From Lonicera japonica (taxonomy: Eukaryota; Streptophyta; Magnoliopsida; Dipsacales; Caprifoliaceae), in the NCBI GenBank assembly GCA_021464415.1, contig CM038464.1, forward strand, positions 52,927,828 to 52,991,827: a stretch of 64,000 nucleotides of DNA, read 5' to 3'. The notes under the pieces are model-generated. The model searched no databases. It had not been told where the DNA came from and worked only from the letters and a program-made list of their open reading frames with translations. The position numbers and the translations under genes were made by a program. Positions 49,805 to 61,564 of this stretch are shown here, one piece after another; the first letter of the stretch is position 1, and each line of letters begins with the position of its first letter.

Positions 49805-50391
49805 CAGAGTGAAATGGTGTGTGTCAATAGTAAACTCGTAATACTAAAATTTGGTTTGTGTTTTTCAATGTAGCACGAGAGTTGGTGGCACTAAAACCAT
49901 AGAATTATATATTTTTCAATACAAAATAAATCTTTAATAATGATATAAAAGCCAAAAAAAAATTCTTCATTGGCGCAAAATATTATAAAAAAAAATCCAA
50001 TATATAGTACAAGTAATATATAGTGCCAATTTGTTGATAAACTAATTTTCAGGAAGATAATAAAATTTTTACTCACGCTTAATTAATAGTACAAATGCTT
50101 TTCTTGTCTTAGGCTCCCTTTAATAACAAAAAATAAAATGATAGAAAAAATAATTGATTTATACAAGAAATGAGTAACTAAGTTGAAATAAGTTGTGAGA
50201 TGAACTCTTACTTTGTGGATAAAATACGTATACTCGTAAAGTGAACATGATATAAAATCTCATCACATACACTCAATTTATGTTACAATTTTTTTCTTAA
50301 TTTTTTTTTCTATTGCTATCAAACAAAACATTAATGTTATTTTTTTCTCCTCATTTAAAAAATAAGAAAATCAATAAGGAATGCACTTATC
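49805..50391. other. Flank between MITEs and UGT pseudogene B
   Basis: AT-rich, no gene recognised. A decayed block at about 50110-50340 (ggctccctttaataac ... gctatcaaacaaaac) may be an old MITE. Confidence 0.35.
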
Positions 50392-50925
50392 CTGTCTAAG
50401 CTACACATAGTAATGTTTCCATGGCTAGCCTTTGGTCACATAATCCCCTTTTTAGAACTCTCCAAACTCATAGCTTAAAAGGGTCACAAAATCTCCTTAA
50501 TTTCCACCCTAAATAACATTAATCACCTCCCAAAATTCCCTCAAATCTCAAGCCCAATATCGATTTCATCAAAATCCCTTTACCCTACATAGAAAACTTG
50601 TCGAAAAATGCAGAATCCACCTCTGATTTGCCTTATAAGAAAGTCAAGTACCTTAAAATCGCCTATGATTACTTAAAAGAACCCGTTACTCTGTTCCTAA
50701 AATCCTCTGCCCTTGATTGGGTTATTTTCTATTTCGTTTCTTACTGGTTTGGTCCAATTGCTAAGGAGCTCTAAATCCGTAGTGTGTTTTTCACCATCTT
50801 TATGGCCTCCGGTCTAGCTTTTGCCATAGTGCCGACGATGCAAGTCTCCAACGAGGATGATCGTGTTCGGCCAGAGGATTTTACCATTGCGCCGAAGTGG
50901 ATTCTTTTTAAAATTGAGGTCCGGA
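50392..50925 (+). pseudogene. UGT91-like glycosyltransferase pseudogene, N-terminal half (copy B)
   Basis: Reads [20 protein letters not shown], then LSKLIA-stop-KGHKIS and NNINHLPK. After a frame change comes IPLPYIENLSKNAESTSDLP, YKKVKYLKIAYDYLKEPV, SSALDWVIFYFVSYWFGPIA and RPEDFTIAPKW, then IEVR. It contains the N-terminal FPWLAFGH catalytic-His region and the LDWVIFD-type acceptor lobe of UGT91 enzymes. The internal stop (after LIA), the frameshift and a stop after AKEL mark it as dead; the start codon is not clear. It breaks at IEVR where the Copia LTR begins (50926). The protein continues at 62293 with VRRMFEDIARDGGG. Confidence 0.85.
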
Positions 50926-51405
50926 TGTTAGATCTTGTTAAATCCAAATAAATATAAACCCTATGATCGTTTATGTCGTATTACCAAGAATAAAAGATTA
51001 ATATGCAGAAGCATACCTGAATCCATAGCTTGAGTTTCGTAGTCGAGTGGTTGACCTTCTAGATCTACATGTATTTCTTTATAAAATCATTTAATCATTC
51101 TTTATACTCTCTGTGATGATGGAGGCTTAACTCGGACAAAATACGTACGTGTGATCTGGGGACCATAACCACAATATGTAGATAGTAAACCATATTATTC
51201 ATTTTGTATTTCTATTTTAACCATCATAAAAATAAAAATTACCCTTAAGTATTTACACATTAAAGGCCCACGCCCCATTAGATACATTTAAGCCCAAATA
51301 ACTTAAACCTCAGTTGATCACTTTTAAAGTGTGCTTAACCATAGGACAGTCCACAACACATAATTATTTCACATATAATTCCAATATTAGATTAAGGATC
51401 CAACA
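50926..51405 (-). repeat. 3' LTR of the minus-strand Copia element
   Basis: 480 bp, TG...CA ends (tgttagatc ... ggatccaaca). It directly interrupts UGT pseudogene B after IEVR. Alignable over its whole length with 60645-61117. Confidence 0.85.
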
Positions 51406-52408
51406 ATATTCCACTTTAGCTATTTATGAAACCTTAGAATTACGTATTGTAAATTAAGCTCATCTTTGCTGTCATTACAAAAATGTATCTGTATCAAATC
51501 AGGTCCATCAATTATATAAACTAGGATCAAAGCAGCCTTTGTTGCACTTGTCATAACTCGACCCATCAATGGTCACAAATGTCGATATAACTGAATGACA
51601 TGGATCATGATGTGGACGTGTAGCATGAAAATTTCACGTAATGTGATCTTAACATGCCTCTTTCCAACTCGTCCTCCTTAAACCTTAGTGAGATCAATCC
51701 ATATCCAAAATCAGAGTGTGAATAAACCAAAACCTTATTTTTGCAGAAAATAATTTTAAGATATTCTTAAACCGAAATAATCGAAACATGTCTATATCAT
51801 AGAAACACTAAAATTTACAAGCTCCTGCTAAAAATAATTTTTTTAAAAATACATGACACTTATATGAGTAATGTGCTCATGAAGCACTTTCGGTGGCAAT
51901 CCATTAGTAAGCGGATCCGCAACCATATAGTTTGTACCGATGTGTTCTATACACATATGTTCACTCTAAACGTTTTCCTTTAAAACTAGGAACTTGAAGT
52001 CTATATACTTAAACTTCATCAAGCTCCTATTTTTAGCGGAATATAAGATATATTTAATACTATCTTAGCACCCAACAAAATCAAAGTTATTTACCCAACG
52101 ATCTCAAGCTGATTTGACCTCCGATATGTGAGCATGTAGTATTTTATTTTCTATAAATACCACAGACCTTTTTTCTTGATTTCCAATGGTCTATTCCTAG
52201 ATTACTTAAATATTTGCCTAGCATCCCAACATTGTACGCAATATCCGGAAGCATACATACATGAGCATACATCAGACTCCATACTACTGATGTATAAGGA
52301 ATCTTCTGCATGTCATTTTCCTTAAATTATTCTTAGGGCACTGAATGAGACGAACCTTATCTCTCTTAGCCACAGGGGTATCACCTGATTTAAAATCTCG
52401 TATGCTAT

Positions 52409-52789
52409 GGGCCTGTTTGGTGACTCTCTATTTTTATTTTTTCTCAAAATTTTAAAAACATAACTCAAAATCAACTCTACTTTTATACTTCCCAAAATTT
52501 ATTTCACTTTACTTTCTCTCTCTAAAAAAACTTCTAAAACACCATAACTTTAAATTCAAAAATTAAAATTAAATAAAAAATATATATTTAAAACATTCTC
52601 GTCGAGATCTATAAAATAAGATCTATTGTCACTATTTTTTGAAATTTTTTTATGAGATTTTTAGTTGGTTAAAAAAACTCAAAAAAAAAAATCAAATCTA
52701 CTTTTCAACATACTTCAAAATTCTACCAAACACCATATTTTAAAAACTCAACTTAAAATGTCAACTCAAAACATCAACCAAACATCACC
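52409..52789. mobile_element. MITE (381 bp) inserted in Copia RT/RNase H
   Basis: Starts gggcctgtttggtg and ends caaacatcacc, an imperfect inverted pair. Flanked by TAT at 52406-52408 and 52790-52792. On the minus strand the Copia reading goes LKRY across the junction into SIRDFKSGDTPVAK when the element is removed, which fixes the borders. Its interior shares the ccataactttaaat / ataagatc-ta/ca-tt words of the Helitrons at 15870 and 16818. Confidence 0.8.
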
Positions 52790-52792
52790 TAT

Positions 52793-53669
52793 ACCTCTTA
52801 AGAATTTTTTCAATATAGACCTTTTGTGATGATCCTAAATAATCCGAGAGCAATTTCGATGTATTTATATCCCTAACAAAAAAAAAGGCACCACTAAGAT
52901 TTTTCATCTTAAAATTCTTAATCACAAATCTCTTGGTTTTTTGCAATATGCATATATCGTTGTTGGCAAGCAAAATGTCATCGACATATAAAACCAAAAA
53001 AATATACTTGCTCCCACAGAACTTATGCTATATGCAATTATCGACTAAATTCATCTCAAAACCAAATGAGGTGATTACTTGATGAAACTTGAAATACCAT
53101 TGTTGAGATGCTGCTTGAGCCCATAGATGGATTTCTTAAGTTTGCAAACCATATTCTTTAGGTCTCGCATCATAAAGTTTTCTGGTTGCACCATATAGAT
53201 CGTTTCATCAATGTTATTATTGAGAAATGTCGTCTTTACATTCATCTGATGTAACTCAAGATCGAAATACGCCACCAATGCCATTATAGTCTTAAAAGAA
53301 TATTTCGAAGAAATTGAATATAAATTTTCTTTATAATTGATGCCTTCTTTTTATGTAAAGCCCTTTACAACAAGACAAGCTTTGTACCTCTCTACACTGC
53401 CTTTTGAATCTCTATTGGTCTTAAATATCGATTTGCAACTAATGAATTTTACAACTTCTAAGATCACATTCGTCATTGTTCTTCATGAACTTAATCTTAT
53501 CATTTATGGCATCAATCCACTTTTGAGAATCAAAACATTCTATGGCTTGACGGAATTTGATCGGTTCATCTTCCATCACTCCAATGCCTACCTTATGTTC
53601 TTGGAGAAATACAATGTAGTCATCTGGCACCACATTTCTCCTTTCTCTAATAGATCTCCTTAATGGCAT
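52793..53669 (-). pseudogene. Copia reverse transcriptase, broken
   Basis: Minus-strand segments: 53669-53439 (RSIRERRNVVPDDY ... SQKWIDAINDKI, the region before RT), 53284-53075 (LHQMNVKTTFLNNNIDETIY, CKLKKSIYGLKQ) and 52997-52785 (YVDDILLANND active site, then KVYIEKILKRY). Frame breaks and a deletion between segments make it non-functional. Confidence 0.85.
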
Positions 53670-54339
53670 TGGTTCTTGAGGTTGTAGAGTTTGTTCTTCT
53701 GGAACAATTTTTTGAGTGAGAGGTTCTCCGATATTGTTTTGATTTATATCTTAAATATAGTCAGGAATGAAAACTTGATTAATGCCAATAGCACATGTGG
53801 GAATATCAACACATTCCTCTTCAAAGACAAAGTCTCTGATTATATCTCTTCTCGTAAACTCAACATCTTTAAAGAACTAGGCATTTTTCGACTCAAAAAT
53901 CAACTTAGTTGTAGGATCATAAAACTTGTACCCCTTGGATCTTTTAGAGTATCTAACAATTTATCATTATCATGTGCCATAGTGCAACTGAATTCTCAAT
54001 GTTTAATTTTCTTTTTACACTTTATGCACTTAATTGTAGGCATTCATTAAAAGAAGCAATTGTATTAACTGAATAAATATTATTTAACGTAACAAAACAC
54101 TATAACCAACCACTTTTTGAATTATAAAACAAATTAAAAAAATTATTCCTGAAAGAGCAAGAATATCTAAATTTGTCCAAAATAGAAATTGAAATCAAAT
54201 TTCCTAAAAAAGAAAATATAATAAATGTCTCATTAAGATTCAAACAAAATATAGTCTTTAACATTAATCTAAATTTTTTTCAATTGCTTCAACTTGAACT
54301 GTCTTACCATCGCCTAATAGATGTATCTTTCACCATCAT

Positions 54340-54758
54340 TTGGCTTTCGACAATTAAGGCAACCCCTTCTTAACACGCCATGCGAGAAAGTTGGTATAGT
54401 GCTTCTTTATGTACTCTTCATCTCTATAAAAGTAACACTAATACCTTCTTGTTCACCCAGTTTCCTTTCTTGTTTCTTTTGTGGTGTTGTATCTATAACT
54501 TCCGTTTTTTTTCTTCATTTTTTTTGCTTTTAGAGGTTGAGACAATTTGAGGAGTTTCTACCTTATCTTGATTTAACCTTTCCTTTTTATAAACACAGTA
54601 TCATTCAAAGACCAAGTCTCTTTCTGACAATTGTAGCTCACCTTAAACTAGATAAACTGTGTTGGAAGATATATCAAAACCACATGCATCAGTAAGTACT
54701 TAGAGAGTTCTAACTTAAGTGTTCTTAACTTGAAATCAAGATTAGACATCTCCACGAT
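54340..54758 (-). pseudogene. Copia gag, middle and C-terminal part, broken
   Basis: Minus strand reads EMSNLDFKLRTLKLELSKYL, LISLPTQF-like and KKQEREVGEQ, then YIKKHYTNFLAWRVKKGLP. The last matches the end of the CCHC knuckle and the downstream W-R-x-K-K-G-L-P of Copia gag. The missing gag middle continues right of 56522 (GKCNVRKYIV), so the element at 54764-56517 sits inside gag. Confidence 0.75.
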
Positions 54759-54763
54759 TATAA

Positions 54764-56517
54764 GAATCTGCAAATGTGACCCCCGAATATCAATCCCGTG
54801 TTTGAGAGTCTAAAACGTCGGAACGAATTCTGTCGTTTTATTTGCTTTAATATAGGGATAAGTCCTATTTTCTATCTCTAAATATAAGTGGGTTCATCCA
54901 GAGTCGCCACCCGTTTTACGAGAAGACGTATAAAAAGTTTGCATAGGGGTAAAGGCCAAAGCAAGCCTTATCCCTACATGTTTAGTCTATGAAATCGGGA
55001 TTCTTATAGGGTTCGGGATCTATGTTACAGTTTGGGAAGGTGTTACGTGCCCAATTCGCCTTTTCAATCTCTAGTGGCTTTATATGTTTATTATATATTG
55101 AAAAACTTGGATGCCTTTACTAAGAAGTCTACTACTTTCTAAGACACGTTTTGCGAAGAAACCTGATTTTTGGGAAAAACGGGAAAATAGGTAAAAACTT
55201 TGTATTTTGTAATCCGGTGTTTTGGTTTGTCGAAGTCTGATTACTAATGACAAAAGTTTATACTATTTAAAAATGTGAGATATTCGGTATTGTTTCCTTA
55301 GATAACAATATCAATTATCTCGTTTGGTTTAATTAAAAAAAAGATCGAATTTTTATTGGAATTAATTTAATATGGAATTGAACTCTTGAGAATAGTGTAT
55401 CAGATATATTGCAATCTATATGGAAGACACAATATATCCGAGTTTAATTATTAAGTAAACTTTATCAGTCCAAGTTTTGAAAACTTGGTTTTATCTAGAC
55501 GATGATAGCTTAACTTCTTCTGATTTTATAAAAATGATTTTATTAGGGTTTTGAAAATAAGTTTTGTTTGAAAATAATAAACTATCAGTAACTTGACAAT
55601 AAGTTTATCCAGCTAGAAAGTGAACAAAACAACGGATATAACAAGTCTACCTTATAAACAACTTAAGTTTAAACAATTTAAGACGAGGATAGTGGAACTA
55701 AATGCTTTCGGTTTATGTTGGCCTAAGTAAGACAACTCCTTATTCACTTATAATACTTCTGACAAAATAAACAAGTACGTATATATAATAAACTTAATTA
55801 ATAATTAAACAAATGTATAATTATTAAATAAAGCACAATAAAATCGGTAAGCAGATATCTTATTTGATTACTATAAGAGACTTTAGTTACCTTCCCGACG
55901 ATACATATAAGATAAGAGAGAGAAAATATAATATGACCGAAGATGATCTGACGAATATAGACTTTTCTCTTCTAGATACAGTCGGGAATTCGACTTTGAG
56001 ATCCAAGACGTCGAGTATCGAAAACTCGGAGATTCCTTGAAAACTTGATAAATTGAACTTTAGAAAATCAAATTTTTAGAGATAATAGCCCTTTTCCTTG
56101 AGGTTCAAATTGTTGTCTTTAAACCCTTGGGGTGCTGGCCTATTTATACTGCTCGGGAAAGTTTGTCGCACGACATTCCCCACAAAAGTGGAATTGTCAG
56201 GCGACATTTAGACTATTGTCGCGCGACAAACGGCTAAATGATGCCCCCTGACAGACTACTGTGTTAGGGAGTGGATGGTCTACGTCAGAGGAGTTTGTTG
56301 TGCGAAATCTGAAGGTTTGTTGTGCGACAAACTAGTTTGTCGCATGATAAAGGCCTTTAAAAATTGATTTGTCACACAACAAATCCTTTTGGGAATAGGT
56401 TTGCTGGACTAAATACTTCCCGGAGCTGTTTTTAGTATTTTTGGGTGAGTTTTAGACTGAAAAAGGTGCTTTGCAACGGTTTTTAGGATTCTTGCAGGGG
56501 TCACGAATTGTGGTGTC
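54764..56517. mobile_element. Probable solo LTR or unclassified element inside Copia gag (1.75 kb)
   Basis: Borders come from the host reading: gag KYIV | IVEMSNL is interrupted here, with pentamer tataa on both sides (54759-54763 and 56518-56522). A few bases inside, the ends are inverted complements (gtgacccccgaat and its mirror ggggtcacgaat). No ORF with a known domain. The part at 54895-55075 (agagtcgccacc ... gggaaggtgttacgtgcccaa) resembles sequences common in plant Gypsy-type LTRs. The cluster of ttgtcgc-gcgacaa palindromes at 56161-56392 is near its right end. Solo LTR is my best guess. Confidence 0.55.
56161..56392. repeat. Cluster of TTTGTCGC/GCGACAAA palindromic words
   Basis: Occurrences, some decayed: tttgtcgcacgacattcc, gtcaggcgacattt, attgtcgcgcgacaaacg, gtttgttgtgcgaaatc, gtttgttgtgcgacaaac, tttgtcgcatgataaa and atttgtcacacaacaaatcc. 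Seven words in about 230 bp, each a dyad of about 14-18 bp. C-to-T and G-to-A changes explain most differences. Confidence 0.75.
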
Positions 56518-56522
56518 TATAA

Positions 56523-56951
56523 CGATGTACTTCCTGACATTGCATTTACCTCTATACCTCATTGAAATTAAGCTTGTCAAGAGCATACTTATTTTAGCCT
56601 TCTCATTCTCGACAAAGCTTTTTTCAATATATGCAAGGAATTCCTTAGCTGTAGTTATCTTTTCAGATATAGTACCCCTAATGCTTCTGGAATTGCCTTC
56701 TTCATAATCATGACATACATGCGATTTGATTTATCTCACCCCTTTTTATATTTTCTCTCATTGAAAGTACTTTTATCTGTAAGAGGTAGGGGATAATCAA
56801 CCCTTAACACAAGGTCAAGATCCATGACTCCAAGAACTATCAAGATTTTCTCTTGCAATGATTTTAAGTTTATGCCATTTAGCATAGGGATAGAGTTGAT
56901 GCTAGTAGTAATATTACCAGAAGTATTTATAACTGAATTCATAGAAAACAA
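56523..56951 (-). pseudogene. Copia gag, N-terminal part
   Basis: Minus strand from 56951: SINSIPMLNGINLKSLQEKI, LIVLGVMDLDLVLRVDYPLP and LTDKSTFNERKY. In a following frame come KEFLAYIEKSFVENEKAK and LISMRYRGKCNVRKYIV. This is the N-terminal capsid part of Copia gag. It ends at the 54764-56517 insertion. Confidence 0.8.
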
Positions 56952-57474
56952 TAATAAACGAACAAAACAAACTCACATAAATCTTAAAAGAAATGTAATA
57001 AATTGAAATAAAGGCATGTAGAATAATAAATCTTTCTTTGGGCCTATTTATTATTCACATCGAAACACTAAATAATTATCACGTGTTTATTGCCATAGGT
57101 ATACATGCAATTCTGTTAAAAGTTAACCTTCTTTTGGGCCGGTCAAAATTTATATAAGTTATAATAAGCTCACAACCATTTATATTTTAAAATAAATTAA
57201 TTTGCAAGAGAGACGTCACTTTGGCGACATGTCACTTCAATTAATTCATCTCAAAATATATATACATAATTATATCAATATTTGAATTTAAACTTGTAGG
57301 GTCAAAGTTTATTGGGTTATAAACCCATATCTATATCTTAACCCATATGACTTAATCCGTTAACCCAAAACTTATGCCCTAAAAAATTTATAACCACACG
57401 TACTAGTACAACACGCAAAACCTATTCCAGTACATGAAATATCTTAAAACTCCAGGCCTTTATGCGTACATGTA

Positions 57475-59085
57475 CTAGGGTATGCCCGTGCCGATGGCAT
57501 GAAAGATTTTTTTTTAAGTTGTATTTAACTTGTTTTATAATATTTAGTTGTCTACTTATGTTTTATTTTATGCTATTTTTTTATGTATTGATGTTAATCA
57601 ACTGTGCATTGATTTTTCATTTACCCTCATTACTATTACAGAAGCTAAGAAATTGTTGAAAATAAGAAATCATTACAGATAATGTTTCTAAAATAAATGT
57701 ACATCAATATTAATTCTTACAATATTATTTCAAAAATTTAAAGTTTACCAAACAATTTTTAAGAATTTCTCAATTTAAGGCTCGAGTTTTTCTTTTGTGA
57801 TGTAATCATTTAGATTTTTCGTAATTACACGTTAAACGATAACATGGCATAAATCGAGTTAAAGTTTTTACATATTTGTTTTTGTCTACTTAGCGGGAAC
57901 AATTGGGTTGTGTCTTACTCGATAACAAATCAAATCATATACAAATTTGAAAAAATATCACAAAATAGTTTATTGTGTTGTGTTCTGGTAAAGGCAAAAA
58001 TAACCCACATTTATTAAGAACTGACATGAGACCAGTCCGTTTTTACGTTTATAACCAATGTACCATGTTCTAGAGAGCAAAACACTGTATAACGTAAAAA
58101 AAACATGGTGATTGATAGATGTACCATCATTAAGCACTATATTGCAGCAATTAGCAATGATAATTAGTTTTCATTTAACGTTATAAGATAGTTCATGCCA
58201 TCTGGCACTATCAAAAGAAAGAAAAAAAAGATGATAAAAGATATGGTGTGTAATTAAAAAAAAATGTATACAATGTTTCTTAAAAAATATAAAACGTAAA
58301 AAGTGTGGTGATGGATTAATGCACTGTCATTAAGCACTGTATTACAACACTAATAATTAACTTTCTTTTAACATTACTTTCAAATTGATTAATCAACTGT
58401 ATCGTATAATTCTAGTTAAGAGCCCAGATTTATTTAACTTTCGTAATCGTAAATATATGACCAAATAGAAAATTGAATTTTGAATTTGAGATGGAAAAAA
58501 AATTCTTTAATATACTTTAGGGAAATGATATATTTATGAATTGAAATGATATAATTTAGTTGTATATTTTAAGAATATACAACCAACCAATACACCGAAT
58601 ATAAATATGTTGTTTGCACTTGGTTTGACAAATAAATATTTGAATCTACCATAACAAAGAAATATATAAATACTGATAAAGTCTTATTGTAGTAAAAAAA
58701 AATATAAGTAGCAAACTGTGACCTACTCATGTTGAATCACAACACAAAGTTAACTACAGTGCATTTAAAATCTCTTTCAGCAAATAGAATTTGCCTTAAC
58801 CGAGACAGAAGCTAACGTGAAAAATATAAATGGAGAATATTAGTTGGAACAGTCACGTAGGATCCCATCAACAAATTGTTAACGGTGTGAATTACTATGA
58901 TTAAAGTGGAACACAAAAAGTGTGATGTAATTTTTTTTACAGAAACAAAAGGGTAATGATTAAAATGAAATTTAGTGTAAAGTATAATGTTTTAAAGTAC
59001 AATTAATCTATAATAAATATAAGTTACTTTTTTCCAAAAAATAAAATAAAATAAAAAAATTCTAATTTACTTTATATTATATTGA
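57475..59085 (-). mobile_element. Helitron on the minus strand (3' end secure, 5' end tentative)
   Basis: The minus strand at the left edge reads hairpin tgccatcggca, then cgggcatacc and CTAG followed by T at 57475-57478. This is nearly the same terminus as the Helitron ending at 16769 (cggcacgggtataccctag). A possible 5' end is TCAATATAATATAAAG on the minus strand at about 59085. It lies in the Copia leader between gag and the primer-binding site, which is otherwise far too long. Two internal near-repeats (about 58080-58160 and 58290-58370, with aacgtaaaaa and attaagcact) are present. Confidence 0.6.
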
Positions 59086-60626
59086 TTATGGGTTAAATGA
59101 ATATTTATTTTCTTTACACGTACTTTTGTATTTGTTAATCAAGCTATATTTGTTAAAAAAAATTGAAACTACTTATTTCAGGGCAAAAAAAGTATTTAAT
59201 TTGTTAATTTTTTTGAAACTCCTTATATAAATCTCTATTTCCAACTCTCCACCCAACTCTCCCACGCCTGGTCCTTTCCTTCTTTCTCTCTTATAGCCTT
59301 AGAAGACATAATTTTTTTACAAAGTTTCTTAATTTGAGTTCCTTATTTTTGGACTATTCTTAATTTGATTGGAAAAAACTTAAATCAAATGAATTTCTAA
59401 ACTTTCAGTTTTGAATTTCTAAATATTGTTTTTCTCATCCCCACCGTCCAGAGAAAACAACCATCATGATGCCAGCAAATCTAAACTATCAAACCACTGA
59501 GCAACTTAATCCCGTTATATTAATCAACCAATCCTCTTATTCAGACCATTTTAATTGATTATGAGTCTTGGCAGCATTGAAAAATTTAATCATCGAATCA
59601 ACTCTCCCTCCACCGTTATAGAACAATCAAAATCCACTTCCAAAGGGGAGGGAGAGAGAGAGAGAGAGAGAGAGGGAGGGGAGGGTAGGTGTGGAAGTAT
59701 GACTAGAAAAAGAAAAAGAGAATAGTGTTATTTTGGGGAGAAAATAAAAAGATGCCAGTAGATGTGATGGCATTTCCCATCAATAATCAATAATTCTCCT
59801 TAAAAAATTACTACAATTAATTTTTGCCCAAAGGTTAATTTCATTATATATATATATATATATATTTTAATTTTGCTTTTCTTTTCTTTTATTTTTTCTT
59901 TCCTTTTCATCTAAAACAAAAAATTAACTTATTAAGAGAGAGAAGTGAGAGTTATTGAAAAAAAAACAAATGCAAGAAACATATGAATGTGGTGAGAGAG
60001 AATGTGCACAACAAAAAACAAATGTATTTTTTCTTCTTTACAAAAAGATCTAGTGTTTTAGAGACCGTTGGATCTCTTCAAACTATTTTTTGAACTTTTA
60101 AATTCAAAAAGTTAGTGGTCATTATCAAACAATAGTAAATTTCTCATTTGTATTATAGATATGTGTGTGTGATCCCACTGCCAGTATATACATATATAAA
60201 ACCTTATATATTCATCCATATATATATATACATTAAAAGTTTAAACCTCTAGAATGTGTATGTATATATATAATAAAAAAAAATCTTTACTTAAAAGTTA
60301 AAACAACCGATATATATAATAATTGGTCAGATCTTGTCGAAAAGGAAACCCATCCTCTTTTCTTTTTCTTTAATTAACCGTGAAATCAAATGCGGATGCC
60401 AATGGTTATATGTATATATATCTTTGTGTATATAAGGTTCAATCCTTATATAAATCTCTGTTTATATGTATAGAGTTTTTGGTAGATCTGATTTTCTAAA
60501 TGATAGAGACATAATTAATTTATGGTTCTCAAGTCCAATAATATAAAAAACCAAAGTTATCAAATTTGAAAACCACAAATAATCATGGATCGAAAATAAA
60601 TTCAATTCTCAATAATTAAACGCGAA
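59086..60626. other. Unassigned part of the Copia leader region
   Basis: AT-rich DNA between the tentative Helitron end and the Copia primer-binding site. It holds a (GA)n run at about 59649-59672 and several TA tracts. The last ~100 bp before 60627 are probably genuine Copia leader. The remaining excess length suggests a further unidentified insertion. Confidence 0.4.
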
Positions 60627-60644
60627 GACCGCTCTAATACCACT
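60627..60644 (-). promoter_or_regulatory. Primer-binding site of the minus-strand Copia element
   Basis: On the minus strand, immediately inside the right LTR (after a short agt spacer), tggtattagagcggtc matches the initiator-Met tRNA 3' end apart from one base. This sets the orientation of the element independently of its coding sequence. Confidence 0.8.
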
Positions 60645-61117
60645 TGTTAGATCTTATTATATTCAAATAAATATAAACCATATGATCATTCATGTCGTAT
60701 CACCAAGAATCAAAGATTAATATGCGGTTGAATCCATAGCGTGAGATTCGTAGTCGAGTGGTTGCCTTTCTAGTTCTACACATATTTCTGTAGAAAAATT
60801 CTTTAATCTTTTTCTATACTCTCTGTGATGATGGGGCTCAACAAGAACATAATACCTACGTGTGATCTAAAGACCATAACCACAATATATAGATAGTAAA
60901 TCCTACTATTCATTTTGTATTTCTATTTTAACCCATCATAAAGATAGAAATTACCTTTAAGTATCTACCCATTAAAAGTCCACACCTTATTAGATACATT
61001 TAAGCCCAAATAATTTAAAGTTTAGTTGAATATTTTTAAAGTGTGCTTAACCATAAGACAATCTACAATACATAATTATTTCATATATAAGCTCAATATT
61101 AAATTAAGAATCTAACA
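60645..61117 (-). repeat. 5' LTR of the minus-strand Copia element
   Basis: 473 bp, tgttagatc ... gaatctaaca. Aligns throughout with 50926-51405 with scattered substitutions and a short indel near 60726-60733. Confidence 0.85.
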
Positions 61118-61177
61118 CCAAATGCGGCTTTATCAGGTGACAATAACATAGATATATATATATATATATGAGTCCGG

Positions 61178-61564
61178 ATCTCATGCGGACCACTATTCAC
61201 GGACCATCCGTACGGATTGGACCGTTTGGCATGCTTCCCGATGGAATTTTTTGATGAAATTTTGTGGGGATGTTTTTCATCGTGTGTAGAACATCTCCAC
61301 CAAATTTTATCAAAAAATTCAACCGGGAAGTAGGTTAACTACATGATTGAAAAATATTAGATTTTATATATCTATTTCTGGACCAGTATTTTTCAATCAT
61401 GTAGTTAACCCACTTCCCGGTTGAATTTTTTGATGAAATTTGGTGGAGATGTTCTACACATGATGAAGAACATCTCCACAAAATTTCATCAAAAAATTCT
61501 ATCGGGAAACGTGCCAAATAGGCCAATCCGTACGGACGGTCCGTGAATAGTGGTCCGCATGAGA
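61178..61564. mobile_element. Near-perfect foldback MITE (387 bp)
   Basis: Almost the whole element is an inverted repeat. The outer arms are atctcatgcggaccactatt then cacggacc-a/g-tccgtacgg. The inner arms are ttgaattttttgatgaaatt then tggtggagatgttctacac. The turn is at about 61370-61380. It is flanked by TA-rich tracts on both sides, so the target duplication may be a simple TA and cannot be resolved. The gaattttttgatgaaa arms recall those in 27213-27603. Any transcript would form a hairpin with about 180-bp arms. Confidence 0.85.

Larger units (their letters stand above)
50926..61117 (-). mobile_element. Minus-strand Ty1/Copia retrotransposon with both LTRs, carrying nested insertions
   Basis: LTRs at 50926-51405 and 60645-61117 share tgttagatctt, aaataaatataaacc, gtagtcgagtggttg, ctctgtgatgatgg, ccataaccacaatat and aagtgtgcttaaccata. 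Next to the right LTR (the 5' LTR of the minus-strand element) is the primer-binding site, on the minus strand tggtattagagcggtc. Minus-strand coding from right to left: gag N-terminus (56951-56736), gag middle and zinc-knuckle flank (about 54758-54340), RT (53669-52785) and RNase H (about 52400-51500). Integrase is not recognised. Nested within are the 52409-52789 MITE, the 54764-56517 element and probably the Helitron from 57475. Flanking pentamers ccgga and ccaaa could be a target duplication aged by two G-to-A changes. Confidence 0.85.

Noticed and set aside
53337..54533. Plus-strand open frames of 66-119 codons
   Set aside because: They are shadows of minus-strand Copia RT and gag sequence.
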